Origin: Shimwellia blattae DSM 4481 = NBRC 105725
GTDB taxonomy: Bacteria; Pseudomonadota; Gammaproteobacteria; Enterobacterales; Enterobacteriaceae
DNA: 64,000 nucleotides
Direction of reading: 5' to 3'
Assembly (NCBI RefSeq): GCF_000262305.1
Contig: NC_017910.1
Location: forward strand, 2,852,001 to 2,916,000
Position numbers and translations under genes: made by a program. Numbering within the stretch: position 1 is the stretch's first letter; every line of letters begins with the position of its first letter. This document shows positions 24,595 to 33,476 of the stretch, piece by piece. A model generated the notes under the pieces. It saw only the letters and a program-made list of their open reading frames with translations. It did no database searches and was not told the origin of the DNA.

Positions 24595-24933
24595 TTACCA
24601 GCCGCAGACGTTGGCGTCTTCTTCTGATTCGTAACCGCGCACAATATTAATCAGATCTTTTACACCGTCGGCCGCGGTGACCGGATCGCGCAGCAGGCTG
24701 AGGCGGGAAAATTCTTTATCCACCGATACGCCGTTATTTTTATTGGTGACGGTCATCATCATCTCATCCTCATCACGGCTGGCCGGGGCGAGTGTTTCCA
24801 GCAGTGCCGCTACGGCATTTACTGCCTGCTCAGGAATTAATAACGCCATCGGTTTAAGAAATATATTCTCGCTGAGCTGGCCGGTACGGTTATTGGTAAT
24901 GGCTAAGGCATACCCCTGGTTTTCACTGTTCAT
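24595..24933 (-). CDS. YoaG-like protein with two tandem DUF1869 units
   Basis: This 112-residue protein contains two copies of the small YoaG (DUF1869) fold. Residues 8-50 (ALAITNNRTG...KPMALLIPEQ) and 59-112 (MTVTNKNNGVSVD...VCGW at the end) each align with the 60-residue E. coli YoaG. YoaG forms a homodimer, so this looks like a fused dimer. It lies 13 bases after yeaR in an operon, as in E. coli where yeaR-yoaG is induced by nitrate and nitric oxide. The biochemical role is unknown. Confidence 0.82.
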   Translation of the reverse strand: MNSENQGYALAITNNRTGQLSENIFLKPMALLIPEQAVNAVAALLETLAPASRDEDEMMMTVTNKNNGVSVDKEFSRLSLLRDPVTAADGVKDLINIVRGYESEEDANVCGW

Positions 24934-24946
24934 ACTGTCTCTCCGG

Positions 24947-25276
24947 TTATTCCATCAGAATCTTAGGGTCAACAAAAAAATCCACGTTAAATACGGTGTC
25001 CCCGGTCAGCGCCTCAATGCGGTGCCATTTTTCCGGCGGGAAAACGCCAAATTCACCGGCATTGATGGTCAGTGTCTCGACCGGCTCCGGGCTGGTTTCA
25101 TCGGCATAACCGTAATAACGAATTGCCCCCTGCATAACGCTCAGGCGCGGGTAAACCCCCTGGCGTGTCCCTGCGTCCAGGTGGCGCTTCCAGATCCCTG
25201 CGGGGGCGGTTTCTCTGGTCCAGAACGGTGTGGCTTTAGTATGAATAAAACTGGCGGGAATAATAATACGTTGCAT
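24947..25276 (-). CDS. yeaR: YeaR, DUF1971 cupin-like protein
   Basis: The start at 25276 follows a GAGG ribosome site and gives 109 residues; E. coli YeaR has about 119. The DUF1971 pattern is present: TPFWTRETAPAGIWKRHL near the N-terminus and GEFGVFPPEKWHRIE (about 75-90), as in the N-terminal domain of some tellurite-resistance TehB proteins. In E. coli yeaR-yoaG answers to NarL and NsrR. A palindrome TGATATG-TTG-CATATCA lies 47-63 bases upstream. The function is unknown, with a possible link to nitrate or NO stress. Confidence 0.86.
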   Translation of the reverse strand: MQRIIIPASFIHTKATPFWTRETAPAGIWKRHLDAGTRQGVYPRLSVMQGAIRYYGYADETSPEPVETLTINAGEFGVFPPEKWHRIEALTGDTVFNVDFFVDPKILME

Positions 25277-25322
25277 GGTCAACCTCGATATTGCGTTGCC
25301 GGAGATTATCCGCAGTACGCGC

Positions 25323-25339
25323 TGATATGTTGCATATCA
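25323..25339. promoter_or_regulatory. Palindrome upstream of yeaR
   Basis: TGATATG-TTG-CATATCA has perfect 7-base arms, 47-63 bases before the yeaR start, in an AT-rich promoter-like stretch. I do not recognise it as a standard NsrR or NarL site. Confidence 0.4.
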
Positions 25340-25413
25340 TATACCTCTTAATAAGATTGAAAATGCCATTTAATGGGTATGCCTGGCGCACCAGCGCCTG
25401 TTAGTTTGCCCTC

Positions 25414-25462
25414 AGACCCGCAGACCACTGTTTTAGCGGAAATAATCAGTGGCTGCGGGTCT
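25414..25462 (-). terminator. Hairpin downstream of the GntP permease
   Basis: AGACCCGCAGACCACTG (25414-25430) pairs with CAGTGGCTGCGGGTCT (25447-25462) with one bulged base, just past the permease stop. No strong T tract follows on the minus strand, so the terminator call is moderate. Confidence 0.5.
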
Positions 25463-25469
25463 TCTGCTG

Positions 25470-26801
25470 TTAAATAATCCAGCTCAGCACAATGACCGCC
25501 AGCAGGCCGACCACGGAGTTTATCAGCTCCAGCAGACCCCAGGTTTTAAAGGTGTCTTTCATGGAGATCCCGAAAGTTTCTTTAAATAACAGGAAGCCGC
25601 CGTCATACATCAGGGTGATGGTATTACTGCCGCAGGCCACGGCCAGCGCCATCAGGGCCGGGTTCATATTGAATGCGTCTATCATGGGGGCCACGATCCC
25701 GGCGGAGGTAATGGCCGCCACGGCACCCTGCCCGGTCAGAATGCGGATAATGGCGGTAATGATCCACGCCACAATAAACGGAGAAAGGTTAACCCCGCTC
25801 ATTACGTGCACAATATTATCGCCCACGCCGGAGTCAATAATCACCTGCTTGAGGATCCCACCGGCACTGATAACAAACAGCACGTTAGAAATTTTGGCAA
25901 TCGAGTCCGCCACATTGGCGGTGATAATTTCAGACTTCATGCCCCGGCGCGCGCCCAGAAACCAGATGGCCGTCATGGTCGCCAGCAGCATACTGATTTC
26001 AGCACTGCCCAGGAAATCACACACTTTAACCAGCTCACTTCCCGTCCCCAGCAGCGGTTTCAGGACAGAGGCCAGAATCATCAGGATGGCCGGAATTAAC
26101 GGAATCGCGATACTGACCCCAAATGAAGGCAGCTCGCTGGCCGGTTTTTCGGCCACCGGTTTAATCATGGCGTTAAGCGGCATCTGAGCAATACCCGGTA
26201 AAAAACGGGGCAGCAGAATGCCTGCGCAGAACAGCGACGGGATCAGCACAATCGCGCCGTAGATATAGACCTGAACAATATCCGCATGGAAGGCGCTGAT
26301 TAACGCCACCGGCCCGGGCTGAGGGGGGAACAGGCTATGCCCCATGGTGGCGCCAACCACCGTCGGCACCACCAGCTTCATATAAGGAATATTGGCCTTT
26401 TTGGCAATGTTCATCACCAGCGGCATGGCAATCAGGAACGCGACCTCATAGAACATGGCGATACCAAAAATAACGCCAATGAACATCAGGCCCAGGGGCA
26501 GAAAGCGGGTGCCGCAGCGGCGGATAACCGTATCGGCAATCTGCTGGCTGGCACCGGACTCGGTCATAAACTTACCGATAATCGCACCGAAAATGATAAT
26601 CAGCGCCAGGTGCCCCATAATGCCGCCTAATCCCTGCTGAATCACAGAGACAATTTTGTCGACCGGGATACCTTCCATTATCGCGACAAAAATACCGGCA
26701 ATCAGTAACGCAAAAACATTATGGAATTTGAACTTAATATTCAGCACGATCAGTATAACGATACCAACCAGCACCCAGAGCAAAGACATAAGCGGAGACA
26801 T
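25470..26801 (-). CDS. GntP-family permease (gluconate/sugar acid or related H+ symporter)
   Basis: The start at 26801 follows GAGGAT at good spacing and gives 443 residues; 12 extra codons upstream are rejected. The GntP family signatures are present: LALIIIFGAIIGKFMTESGA near 80-100, HSLFPPQPGPVALI near 170, and a repeat-rich C-terminal half. It resembles DsdX/GntT/GntP-type carriers, which take up gluconate, idonate, D-serine or related acids. The conserved HxxxPPxPGP motif is intact. The substrate is not decidable. It is monocistronic and divergent from cadBA across a 1-kb gap. Confidence 0.86.
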   Translation of the reverse strand: MSPLMSLLWVLVGIVILIVLNIKFKFHNVFALLIAGIFVAIMEGIPVDKIVSVIQQGLGGIMGHLALIIIFGAIIGKFMTESGASQQIADTVIRRCGTRFLPLGLMFIGVIFGIAMFYEVAFLIAMPLVMNIAKKANIPYMKLVVPTVVGATMGHSLFPPQPGPVALISAFHADIVQVYIYGAIVLIPSLFCAGILLPRFLPGIAQMPLNAMIKPVAEKPASELPSFGVSIAIPLIPAILMILASVLKPLLGTGSELVKVCDFLGSAEISMLLATMTAIWFLGARRGMKSEIITANVADSIAKISNVLFVISAGGILKQVIIDSGVGDNIVHVMSGVNLSPFIVAWIITAIIRILTGQGAVAAITSAGIVAPMIDAFNMNPALMALAVACGSNTITLMYDGGFLLFKETFGISMKDTFKTWGLLELINSVVGLLAVIVLSWII

Positions 26802-27810
26802 ATCATCCTCATATGATTCATATAATAATAGCGACACTCAACGCGGTATCGCGTTAGCATGTGTATGGCGTTTTTTTGTAGTATCAGATTTCCATCGATA
26901 TTCCGTGGTCATGATTATTTAACTGGCATACTAGTATCTACTTTTATCCTGCCGGTAAATCAGAGCGCGATCACATAACCCCCGCCCCCCGGTTCGCGGC
27001 CACTTTCCGGGCTGAGATTATTTTTAATGCCGGTTAATCATCATGTTAAAGAGAGTTACCGCGCAAAACCGCACCACAAGAAATGTGAATTCAGGTAAAG
27101 AAAACCAATAAATGAGATGTTCATCACATTTAGCGAATTACATAAAATAAAATTAATCACCTTAAGTGACTATACTACTTTCGGGAAATATCACCGGTGA
27201 CGTCAGGCTGCCCAGAAATAACCCCGCAGCAAATAGAGTATGGTAAGAAATAATAAAACAGTGGGCAGCAAACAGAATTATTTTCCCGCCTCCCGGTTGC
27301 GGTGCAGGCCGCAGGGCCGCTGCGTTTACCCCTTCGCAGGCTAAGGTTTTTGTTGTCCGGCGCGGGCATAAAATGAAAACGGCCGGGGTTCCGCGCTCCC
27401 GTCTCGCCTGATCTGGTCATTAAAATATCAACCCCCTATTTTTAATCATTTTTTATCAAAGTTATATTAAATATGCATAATAACGCGGCCGGTTCCGGCA
27501 CCACCTACCATAATCTGGAGTAAATAATGTTTGATTTTTAAAATAGCTGCGTCATGTAGCGTTCTATTATCAGCAGAATAATCTCCCCCAATAGAGGGGT
27601 AATCACAACCGGTTGATATTGCTGTTAAAAAATAATTCCCACAGCAAAGATAAAACTATTAACGGGTTGATTTTTAGCCTGTTTAACCCCCCGGTTTAAC
27701 TTTTCAAATTAGTCAGCAAGTTTTGTCATCATATCTATACTTAAGGCGAATCTGGCATCACACGGATAATATCCCACGTTAAATCATGTATTTTTCAGGA
27801 GTGGTAACTC
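26802..27810. promoter_or_regulatory. 1-kb AT-rich gap between GntP permease and cadBA
   Basis: I see no convincing gene in this stretch; a 27175-27420 minus-strand frame looks random. It contains a strong CRP-like site at 27113-27128, a tiny ATG-TTT-GAT-TTT-TAA frame at 27527-27541 behind CTGGAG, and AT-rich DNA before cadB as expected for an H-NS- and CadC-controlled promoter. cadC itself, which precedes cadBA in E. coli, is not here. Confidence 0.5.
27113..27128. promoter_or_regulatory. CRP-like site in the permease-cadB gap
   Basis: TGAGATGTTCATCACA, flanked by AAA and TTT, fits the CRP consensus (TGTGA-N6-TCACA) with one core mismatch. It lies about 312-327 bases upstream of the GntP permease and about 680 bases upstream of cadB, so its target is unclear. 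Confidence 0.5.
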
Positions 27811-29118
27811 ATGGCTGACGTAAAAAAAATAGGCCTAATTGCGTGTACAGGCGTGGTAGCCGGTAACATGATGGGGAGTGGTATCGCACTATTGCCCGCC
27901 AACCTGGCCAGCATTGGTTCCATTGCGATTTACGGCTGGATTATTGCGCTGATAGGCGCAATCTCTCTGGCCTATGTATATGCCCGTCTTGCCACCAAAA
28001 ACCCCCAGGAAGGTGGTCCGATAGCTTACGCGGGTGAAGTCAGCCCGGTGTTCGGCTTCCAGACGGGGGTCTTGTATTATCACGCTAACTGGATAGGTAA
28101 CCTCGCAATCGGGATCACCGCCGTTTCTTATCTGTCCACCTTCTTTCCGATTCTGAACAGCCCCATTCCCGCCGGTATTGCCTGTATTGTTATCGTCTGG
28201 ATTTTTACGTTAGTGAATATGCTGGGCGGCACCTGGGTAAGCCGGTTAACCACGATTGGTCTGGTGCTGGTATTGATCCCGGTGGTTGGTACCGCCATTG
28301 CCGGGTGGTACTGGTTTAGCCCGGAAACCTACATGGCGAACTGGAACACCTCCGGGGATACCAGCTACAAAGCGATTATCAGCAGTATTTTACTGTGCCT
28401 GTGGGCGTTTATCGGGGTGGAATCCGCCGCAGTAAGTACCGGTATGGTGGATAACCCGCAGCGTACTGTACCGCTGGCTACCATGATGGGGACCTTCCTG
28501 GCCGGTGTGGTTTATATTGCCGCAACCCAGGTTATCGCCGGTATGTTCCCGGCCCACGTGATGGCCTCTTCCGGGGCGCCGTTCGCGGTCAGTGCTTCCA
28601 CCATGGTGGGTGGCTGGGCGGCAGCGGCGGTCTCTGCGTTTACCGCCTTTGCCTGTCTGACATCTCTCGGCTCCTGGATGATGCTGGTAGGCCAGGCCGG
28701 TGCCCGCGCGGCCCACGACGGTAACTTCCCGAAAGTTTACGGTGAAATGGACAAAAACGGCATTCCGAAGAAGGGCCTTATCCTGGCCTCTCTTAAGATG
28801 ACGGTTCTGATGGTGTTAATCACCGTGATGAACGCCAGCAGCGGTAAGGCATCGGATCTGTTTGGTGAGCTGACCGGGATCGCCGTATTGCTGACTATGC
28901 TGCCTTATTTCTACTCCTGTATTGACCTTATCCGTTTTGACGGTGTGAACCTGAAGAATATCCTCAGCCTGATCGCTGCCGTGTGTGGCTGTATATTCTG
29001 CTTTATCGCCCTGATGGGTGCGAACTCGTTCGAGCTCGCCGGTACGTTCATCGTCAGCCTGATAATCCTGATGTTCTACTGCCGTAAAATTGGCGCGAAA
29101 ACGCCCGTGACCAACTGA
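27811..29118 (+). CDS. cadB: Lysine/cadaverine antiporter CadB
   Basis: This 435-residue APC-superfamily antiporter is very similar to E. coli CadB: KKIGL-ACTGVVAGNMMGSG at the start, YYHANWIGNLAIG near 92, and SLGSWMMLVGQAG near 290. It exchanges external lysine for internal cadaverine, and with CadA it forms the lysine-dependent acid resistance system of the inner membrane. A strong AGGAG site precedes the ATG. The C-terminus is about ten residues shorter than in E. coli. cadA follows after 79 bases containing a hairpin. Confidence 0.95.
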   Translation: MADVKKIGLIACTGVVAGNMMGSGIALLPANLASIGSIAIYGWIIALIGAISLAYVYARLATKNPQEGGPIAYAGEVSPVFGFQTGVLYYHANWIGNLAIGITAVSYLSTFFPILNSPIPAGIACIVIVWIFTLVNMLGGTWVSRLTTIGLVLVLIPVVGTAIAGWYWFSPETYMANWNTSGDTSYKAIISSILLCLWAFIGVESAAVSTGMVDNPQRTVPLATMMGTFLAGVVYIAATQVIAGMFPAHVMASSGAPFAVSASTMVGGWAAAAVSAFTAFACLTSLGSWMMLVGQAGARAAHDGNFPKVYGEMDKNGIPKKGLILASLKMTVLMVLITVMNASSGKASDLFGELTGIAVLLTMLPYFYSCIDLIRFDGVNLKNILSLIAAVCGCIFCFIALMGANSFELAGTFIVSLIILMFYCRKIGAKTPVTN

Positions 29119-29148
29119 CAGGCAACCTAATTTCTGGCAACCGTCTTC

Positions 29149-29171
29149 CCCGCACCCTGAATGGGTGCGGG
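29149..29171 (+). terminator. Intercistronic hairpin between cadB and cadA
   Basis: CCCGCACCC and GGGTGCGGG form a perfect 9-base stem with a TGAAT loop, without a T tract. It more likely stabilises or partly attenuates the cadBA message than ends it. Confidence 0.55.
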
Positions 29172-29197
29172 TCCCCAAAATCTGGAGAAGTGTATAC

Positions 29198-31411
29198 ATG
29201 AATATCATTGCGATTATGAATGACGTTACGGCCTACTTTAAGGAAGAAGCACTCCGTGAATTACACGAAGAGCTGGAAAAAGAAGGCTTTCGCATCGCTT
29301 ATCCGCAAGGGAAGGCCGACCTGTTAAAGCTGATTGAGAATAATGCCCGCCTGTGCGGTGTTATTTTTGACTGGGATACCTTCAGCCTTGAACTCTGTGC
29401 GGATATCAGCAAGCTGAATAAACGCATGCCGGTTTATGCTTTTGCCAATAATTACTCCAGTCTTGATGTCAGACTCAGCGATCTGCAGCTCAATGTGCGT
29501 TTCTTCGAATATGCGCTGGGCACCGCCGGTGATATTGCGGTGAAAATTCGCCAGAGCACTGACCACTATATTGATACTATTCTGCCGCCGCTGACGAAGG
29601 CGCTGTTTAAGTATGTCAAAGAGGAAAAATATACCTTCTGTACCCCGGGTCATATGGGCGGTACCGCCTTCCAGAAAAGCCCGGTGGGCACGCTGTTTTA
29701 TGATTTCTACGGCGAAAACACCATGCGGTCCGATATTTCCATTTCGGTAACCGAGCTGGGTTCGCTCCTTGACCACAGCGGCCCCCACAGAGAAGCAGAA
29801 GAGTATATTGCCCGCACGTTTAACGCCGAGCGCAGCTATATCGTCACTAACGGGACCTCTACAGCGAACAAAATTGTTGGTATGTACTCCTCCCCCGCCG
29901 GGGCAACCATCCTTATTGACCGTAACTGCCATAAATCCCTGACCCATCTGATGATGATGAGTAACGTGATCCCGATTTATTTCCGCCCGACCCGTAACGC
30001 CTACGGTATTCTGGGGGGGATCCCGAAGCAGGAATTTACCCGCGAGAGCATTGAAGAGCGGGTAAAAAATACCCCGAACGCCACCTGGCCGGTTCATGCG
30101 GTCATTACCAACTCCACCTACGACGGCCTGCTGTACAACACCGACTACATTAAAAACACCCTGGAGGTGAAATCTATCCATTTCGACTCCGCATGGGTGC
30201 CTTATACCAACTTCAGCCCTATCTACAAAGGGCTCTGCGGCATGAGCGGTGACCGGGTGCCGGGCAAAGTAATTTATGAAACCCAGTCGACCCATAAACT
30301 GCTGGCGGCATTTTCTCAGGCGTCGATGATCCACGTTAAAGGGGATTTCAATGAAGAAACCTTTAACGAAGCCTATATGATGCACACCTCTACCTCGCCC
30401 CATTACGGGATTGTCGCCTCTGCCGAAATGTCGGCCGCCATGATGCGCGGCGTAACGGGCCAGCGCCTGATTAACGACTCTATCGACGGGGCTATTCGTT
30501 TTCGTAAAGAGATCCGCCATCTGAAGGCGGAATCTGAAGGCTGGTTCTTTGATGTCTGGCAGCCGGACAGCATTGACGATCTGGAGTGCTGGCCCCTTAA
30601 CCCGCGCAATAAATGGCACGGTTTCGCCGATATGGACGAAAACCACATGTACCTTGACCCCATCAAGGTGACCCTGCTGACCCCGGGGCTGAGCCCGGAC
30701 GGCGCCCTGGAAACCAGCGGTATTCCGGCCTCTATCGTCTCGAAATATCTTGATGAGCACGGGATTATCGTTGAGAAAACCGGCCCTTATAACCTGCTGT
30801 TCCTGTTCAGTATCGGGATCGACAAAACCAAGGCGCTCAGCCTGCTGCGCGCGCTGACCGATTTTAAACGGGTCTATGATCTCAACCTGAAGGTGCAAAA
30901 TGTCCTGCCGTCCCTCTATAACGAGGCGCCGGATTTCTATAAAAACATGCGCATCCAGGATCTGGCCCAGGGGATCCACGATCTGACCGTGCAGCATAAC
31001 CTGCCGGATCTGATGTACCGCGCGTTCGAAGTGTTGCCGGAAATGGTCATGACCCCGCACGACGCCTTCCAGGAGGAGGTGCGTGGCAATGTTGAGAGCT
31101 GCGAGCTTGATGATCTGCTGGGCAAAGTGAACGCCAACATGATCCTGCCGTATCCTCCGGGTGTGCCGGTGGTTATGCCGGGTGAACGGCTCACCGAAGA
31201 GAGCCTGCCGGTGCTGAGCTTCCTGCAGATGCTGTGCGAAATCGGCGAGCACTACCCGGGCTTTGAAACCGATATCCACGGCCTGCACCGTAACGAGGAA
31301 ACCGGTAAATATGAAGCCATGGTGCTGCTCGACAGCGTAGTGCACTCAGACTCAAAACCCAGTGACACGGTGAAAAAACACGCGGGGAAAAAGGCCGTCT
31401 CCGGTGAGTAA
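29198..31411 (+). CDS. cadA: Inducible lysine decarboxylase CadA
   Basis: This 737-residue PLP enzyme decarboxylates lysine to cadaverine and consumes a proton, the core of acid resistance. The PLP lysine is Lys367 in STHKLLAAFSQ, the same number as in E. coli, and an N-terminal wing domain (1-130), the core and the C-terminal domain are all present. The start at 29198 follows CTGGAGAAG and gives the canonical MNIIAIM. The C-terminus carries about 22 extra residues rich in Ser, Lys and Asp beyond the 715-residue E. coli protein. It is in an operon with cadB. Confidence 0.96.
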   Translation: MNIIAIMNDVTAYFKEEALRELHEELEKEGFRIAYPQGKADLLKLIENNARLCGVIFDWDTFSLELCADISKLNKRMPVYAFANNYSSLDVRLSDLQLNVRFFEYALGTAGDIAVKIRQSTDHYIDTILPPLTKALFKYVKEEKYTFCTPGHMGGTAFQKSPVGTLFYDFYGENTMRSDISISVTELGSLLDHSGPHREAEEYIARTFNAERSYIVTNGTSTANKIVGMYSSPAGATILIDRNCHKSLTHLMMMSNVIPIYFRPTRNAYGILGGIPKQEFTRESIEERVKNTPNATWPVHAVITNSTYDGLLYNTDYIKNTLEVKSIHFDSAWVPYTNFSPIYKGLCGMSGDRVPGKVIYETQSTHKLLAAFSQASMIHVKGDFNEETFNEAYMMHTSTSPHYGIVASAEMSAAMMRGVTGQRLINDSIDGAIRFRKEIRHLKAESEGWFFDVWQPDSIDDLECWPLNPRNKWHGFADMDENHMYLDPIKVTLLTPGLSPDGALETSGIPASIVSKYLDEHGIIVEKTGPYNLLFLFSIGIDKTKALSLLRALTDFKRVYDLNLKVQNVLPSLYNEAPDFYKNMRIQDLAQGIHDLTVQHNLPDLMYRAFEVLPEMVMTPHDAFQEEVRGNVESCELDDLLGKVNANMILPYPPGVPVVMPGERLTEESLPVLSFLQMLCEIGEHYPGFETDIHGLHRNEETGKYEAMVLLDSVVHSDSKPSDTVKKHAGKKAVSGE

Positions 31412-31440
31412 TCACCAGGCCCCTCTGCCCTGAACCCGGG

Positions 31441-31471
31441 CCCCGTACCGGCCATACCGGCCGGTGCGGGG
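31441..31471. terminator. Bidirectional terminator hairpin, cadA / ycgJ-like
   Basis: A 13-base stem (CCCCGTACCGGCC / GGCCGGTGCGGGG, one G-U pair) with a 5-base loop sits between the convergent cadA and YcgJ-like genes. The position fits a shared terminator even though the T tracts are weak. Confidence 0.65.
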
Positions 31472-31478
31472 TTGCGGG

Positions 31479-31841
31479 CTACTTCCCTGCCCCGAAAAGT
31501 AACGCAGTATAGTGGTGATTAACCCGACCACTGCGCTTCCCGTCCGGACCGAAATAGCGATCGTCACGGCACAGTTTTTCCTCCACATCACAAAACACAC
31601 CGCCTGCGAAGGTAAATGCCCGGGTATCAAACGCCCCTGCCGCCGCCAGTTTATCCGCCCGGCCCTGGCCGAGGTATTTACCGGTCAGCGCCTGTGAAAT
31701 CCCTGTGCTGTCGGCACAGATATAAGCATCACACAGCACCCCCGGGTGGGGTGAATAAGGGTGATGAACGGCTGCGGCCCACAGGCCAGGGGCGCACATC
31801 AGGCCCAGCGCTATCATCAACCCTGCTTTACGGATCGCCAT
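31479..31841 (-). CDS. YcgJ-family secreted protein
   Basis: This 120-residue protein has a signal peptide (hydrophobic 7-22, cleavage near Leu-Trp-Ala-Ala). The mature part contains four Cys in GVLCDAYICAD and GVFCDVEEKLCRDDRYFG, which fits the YcgJ family found in enterobacteria and in Fels-1-type prophages. Two disulfides in a small periplasmic domain are likely. The function is unknown. It is convergent with cadA and stands alone. Confidence 0.75.
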   Translation of the reverse strand: MAIRKAGLMIALGLMCAPGLWAAAVHHPYSPHPGVLCDAYICADSTGISQALTGKYLGQGRADKLAAAGAFDTRAFTFAGGVFCDVEEKLCRDDRYFGPDGKRSGRVNHHYTALLFGAGK

Positions 31842-32119
31842 CTTCCCTCCTCCTGTGATCAGGCCATCATTTCCTGATTAAAATAAAATGCAAACAATTA
31901 ATCCGTGATAAGGCTCAAACACAGAAAAATAATCTACATATGACGAATAACATAGAAAAATATCATCACAATCTCGTTATAATACGTTTTTTATTGTGAC
32001 ATTTTTCTCTGCGCGCTCAGGTATCATTTTTTCATTCTAATAATATGCCTGCGCCAAAAATAAAAACTATCGCATTGATATAAAAACAAAAACCTCCCCC
32101 TACAATGACGAGATAAATT

Positions 32120-33451
32120 ATGGCAACAATCGATAACAACGGGCTGGTGCAGCCGCCCTGTGCCGCAGCGCGCCGCGCGGGCATGACCCAGGCCCAGTGG
32201 CAACAGGCAATCAAATTCGACAGTACCGATACCGGCTGGGTGATCATGAGTATCGGCATGGCTATCGGCGCCGGTATTGTGTTTTTACCGGTCCAGGTTG
32301 GGCTGATGGGGCTGTGGGTCTTTTTATTGTCTTCGGTCATCGGCTACCCGGCTATGTATCTCTTCCAGCGGCTGTTTATTAATACCCTGGCCGAATCCCC
32401 GGAGTGCAAAGACTACCCCAGCGTGATAAGCGGCTATTTAGGGAAAAACTGGGGCGTTCTGTTAGGCTTTTTATACTTTGTGATGCTGCTTATCTGGATG
32501 TTTGTTTACTCCACGGCGATCACTAACGACAGCGCGTCCTACCTGCATACCTTTGGCGTCACCGAGGGGCTGCTATCCGAAAACCCGTTTTACGGGCTGG
32601 GCCTGATTTGTATTCTGGTGGCTATCTCCTCCCGGGGTGAACAGCTGCTGTTTAAAATCTCCACCGGCATGGTGCTGACCAAGTTACTGGTGGTGGCGGC
32701 CCTGGGGGTCTCCATGGTGGGTATGTGGCACCTGCATAATGTTGGCGCTCTGCCGCCTGCGGGGCTGTTAATTAAAAACGCCATTATTACCCTGCCCTTT
32801 ACGCTGACCTCTATTCTGTTTATTCAGACACTCAGCCCGATGGTTATCTCTTACCGCTCCCGGGAGAAATCCGTTGAAGTGGCGCGCCACAAGGCCCTGC
32901 GCGCAATGAACATTGCGTTTGGCGTGCTGTTTGTCACGGTGTTTTTCTATGCGGTCTCATTTACCCTGGCCATGGGCCACGATGAAGCCGTCAAAGCCTA
33001 CGAGCAGAATATTTCGGCACTGGCTATCGCGGCGCAGTTTATTGATGGCGCCGGGGCCGAGTGGGTGAAAATCGTCAGCGTTATTCTGAATATCTTCGCC
33101 GTTATGACCGCCTTTTTCGGTGTTTACCTCGGGTTTCGCGAAGCCACCCAGGGCATTGTAATGAACCTGCTGCGCCGCAAAATTCCGGCGGAGAAAATCA
33201 ATCAACGCCATGTACAGCGCGGCATTATGCTGTTCGCCATTCTGCTGGCCTGGAGCGCCATTGTGCTCAACGCGCCGGTACTCAGTTTTACCTCTATCTG
33301 TAGCCCGATTTTCGGCATGGTCGGCTGCCTTATCCCTGCCTGGCTGGTGTGGAAAGTCCCGGCGCTGCATAAATATAAGGGTGCCTCGTTGTACCTGATT
33401 ATCGTCACCGGTTTATTACTGTGTGTTTCTCCGTTCCTGGCATTCTCCTGA
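32120..33451 (+). CDS. cyuP: Cysteine/serine permease CyuP (DlsT/YhaO)
   Basis: This 443-residue HAAAP-family inner-membrane transporter is almost identical in its core to E. coli YhaO: KFDSTDTGWVIMSIGMAIGAG and long stretches around helix 8. It imports cysteine (earlier reported as D- or L-serine) for the next enzyme. Only the N-terminal 25 residues differ notably. cyuA follows after 25 bases, making the conserved cyuPA operon. The regulator gene cyuR is not adjacent. Confidence 0.93.
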   Translation: MATIDNNGLVQPPCAAARRAGMTQAQWQQAIKFDSTDTGWVIMSIGMAIGAGIVFLPVQVGLMGLWVFLLSSVIGYPAMYLFQRLFINTLAESPECKDYPSVISGYLGKNWGVLLGFLYFVMLLIWMFVYSTAITNDSASYLHTFGVTEGLLSENPFYGLGLICILVAISSRGEQLLFKISTGMVLTKLLVVAALGVSMVGMWHLHNVGALPPAGLLIKNAIITLPFTLTSILFIQTLSPMVISYRSREKSVEVARHKALRAMNIAFGVLFVTVFFYAVSFTLAMGHDEAVKAYEQNISALAIAAQFIDGAGAEWVKIVSVILNIFAVMTAFFGVYLGFREATQGIVMNLLRRKIPAEKINQRHVQRGIMLFAILLAWSAIVLNAPVLSFTSICSPIFGMVGCLIPAWLVWKVPALHKYKGASLYLIIVTGLLLCVSPFLAFS

Positions 33452-33476
33452 TGTACCTGAAAGTAAGGTTGTAGAT

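Noticed and set aside
27175..27420. 81-codon minus-strand frame in the permease-cadB gap
   Set aside because: No ribosome site or recognisable family; composition looks random.
29324..31345. 673-codon minus-strand frame opposite cadA
   Set aside because: Fully antisense to cadA, which is unambiguous; codon bias of cadA leaves the opposite frame open.
31842..32119. CRP sites before cyuP
   Set aside because: Candidate TGTGA elements have poor second halves, so I do not list them.
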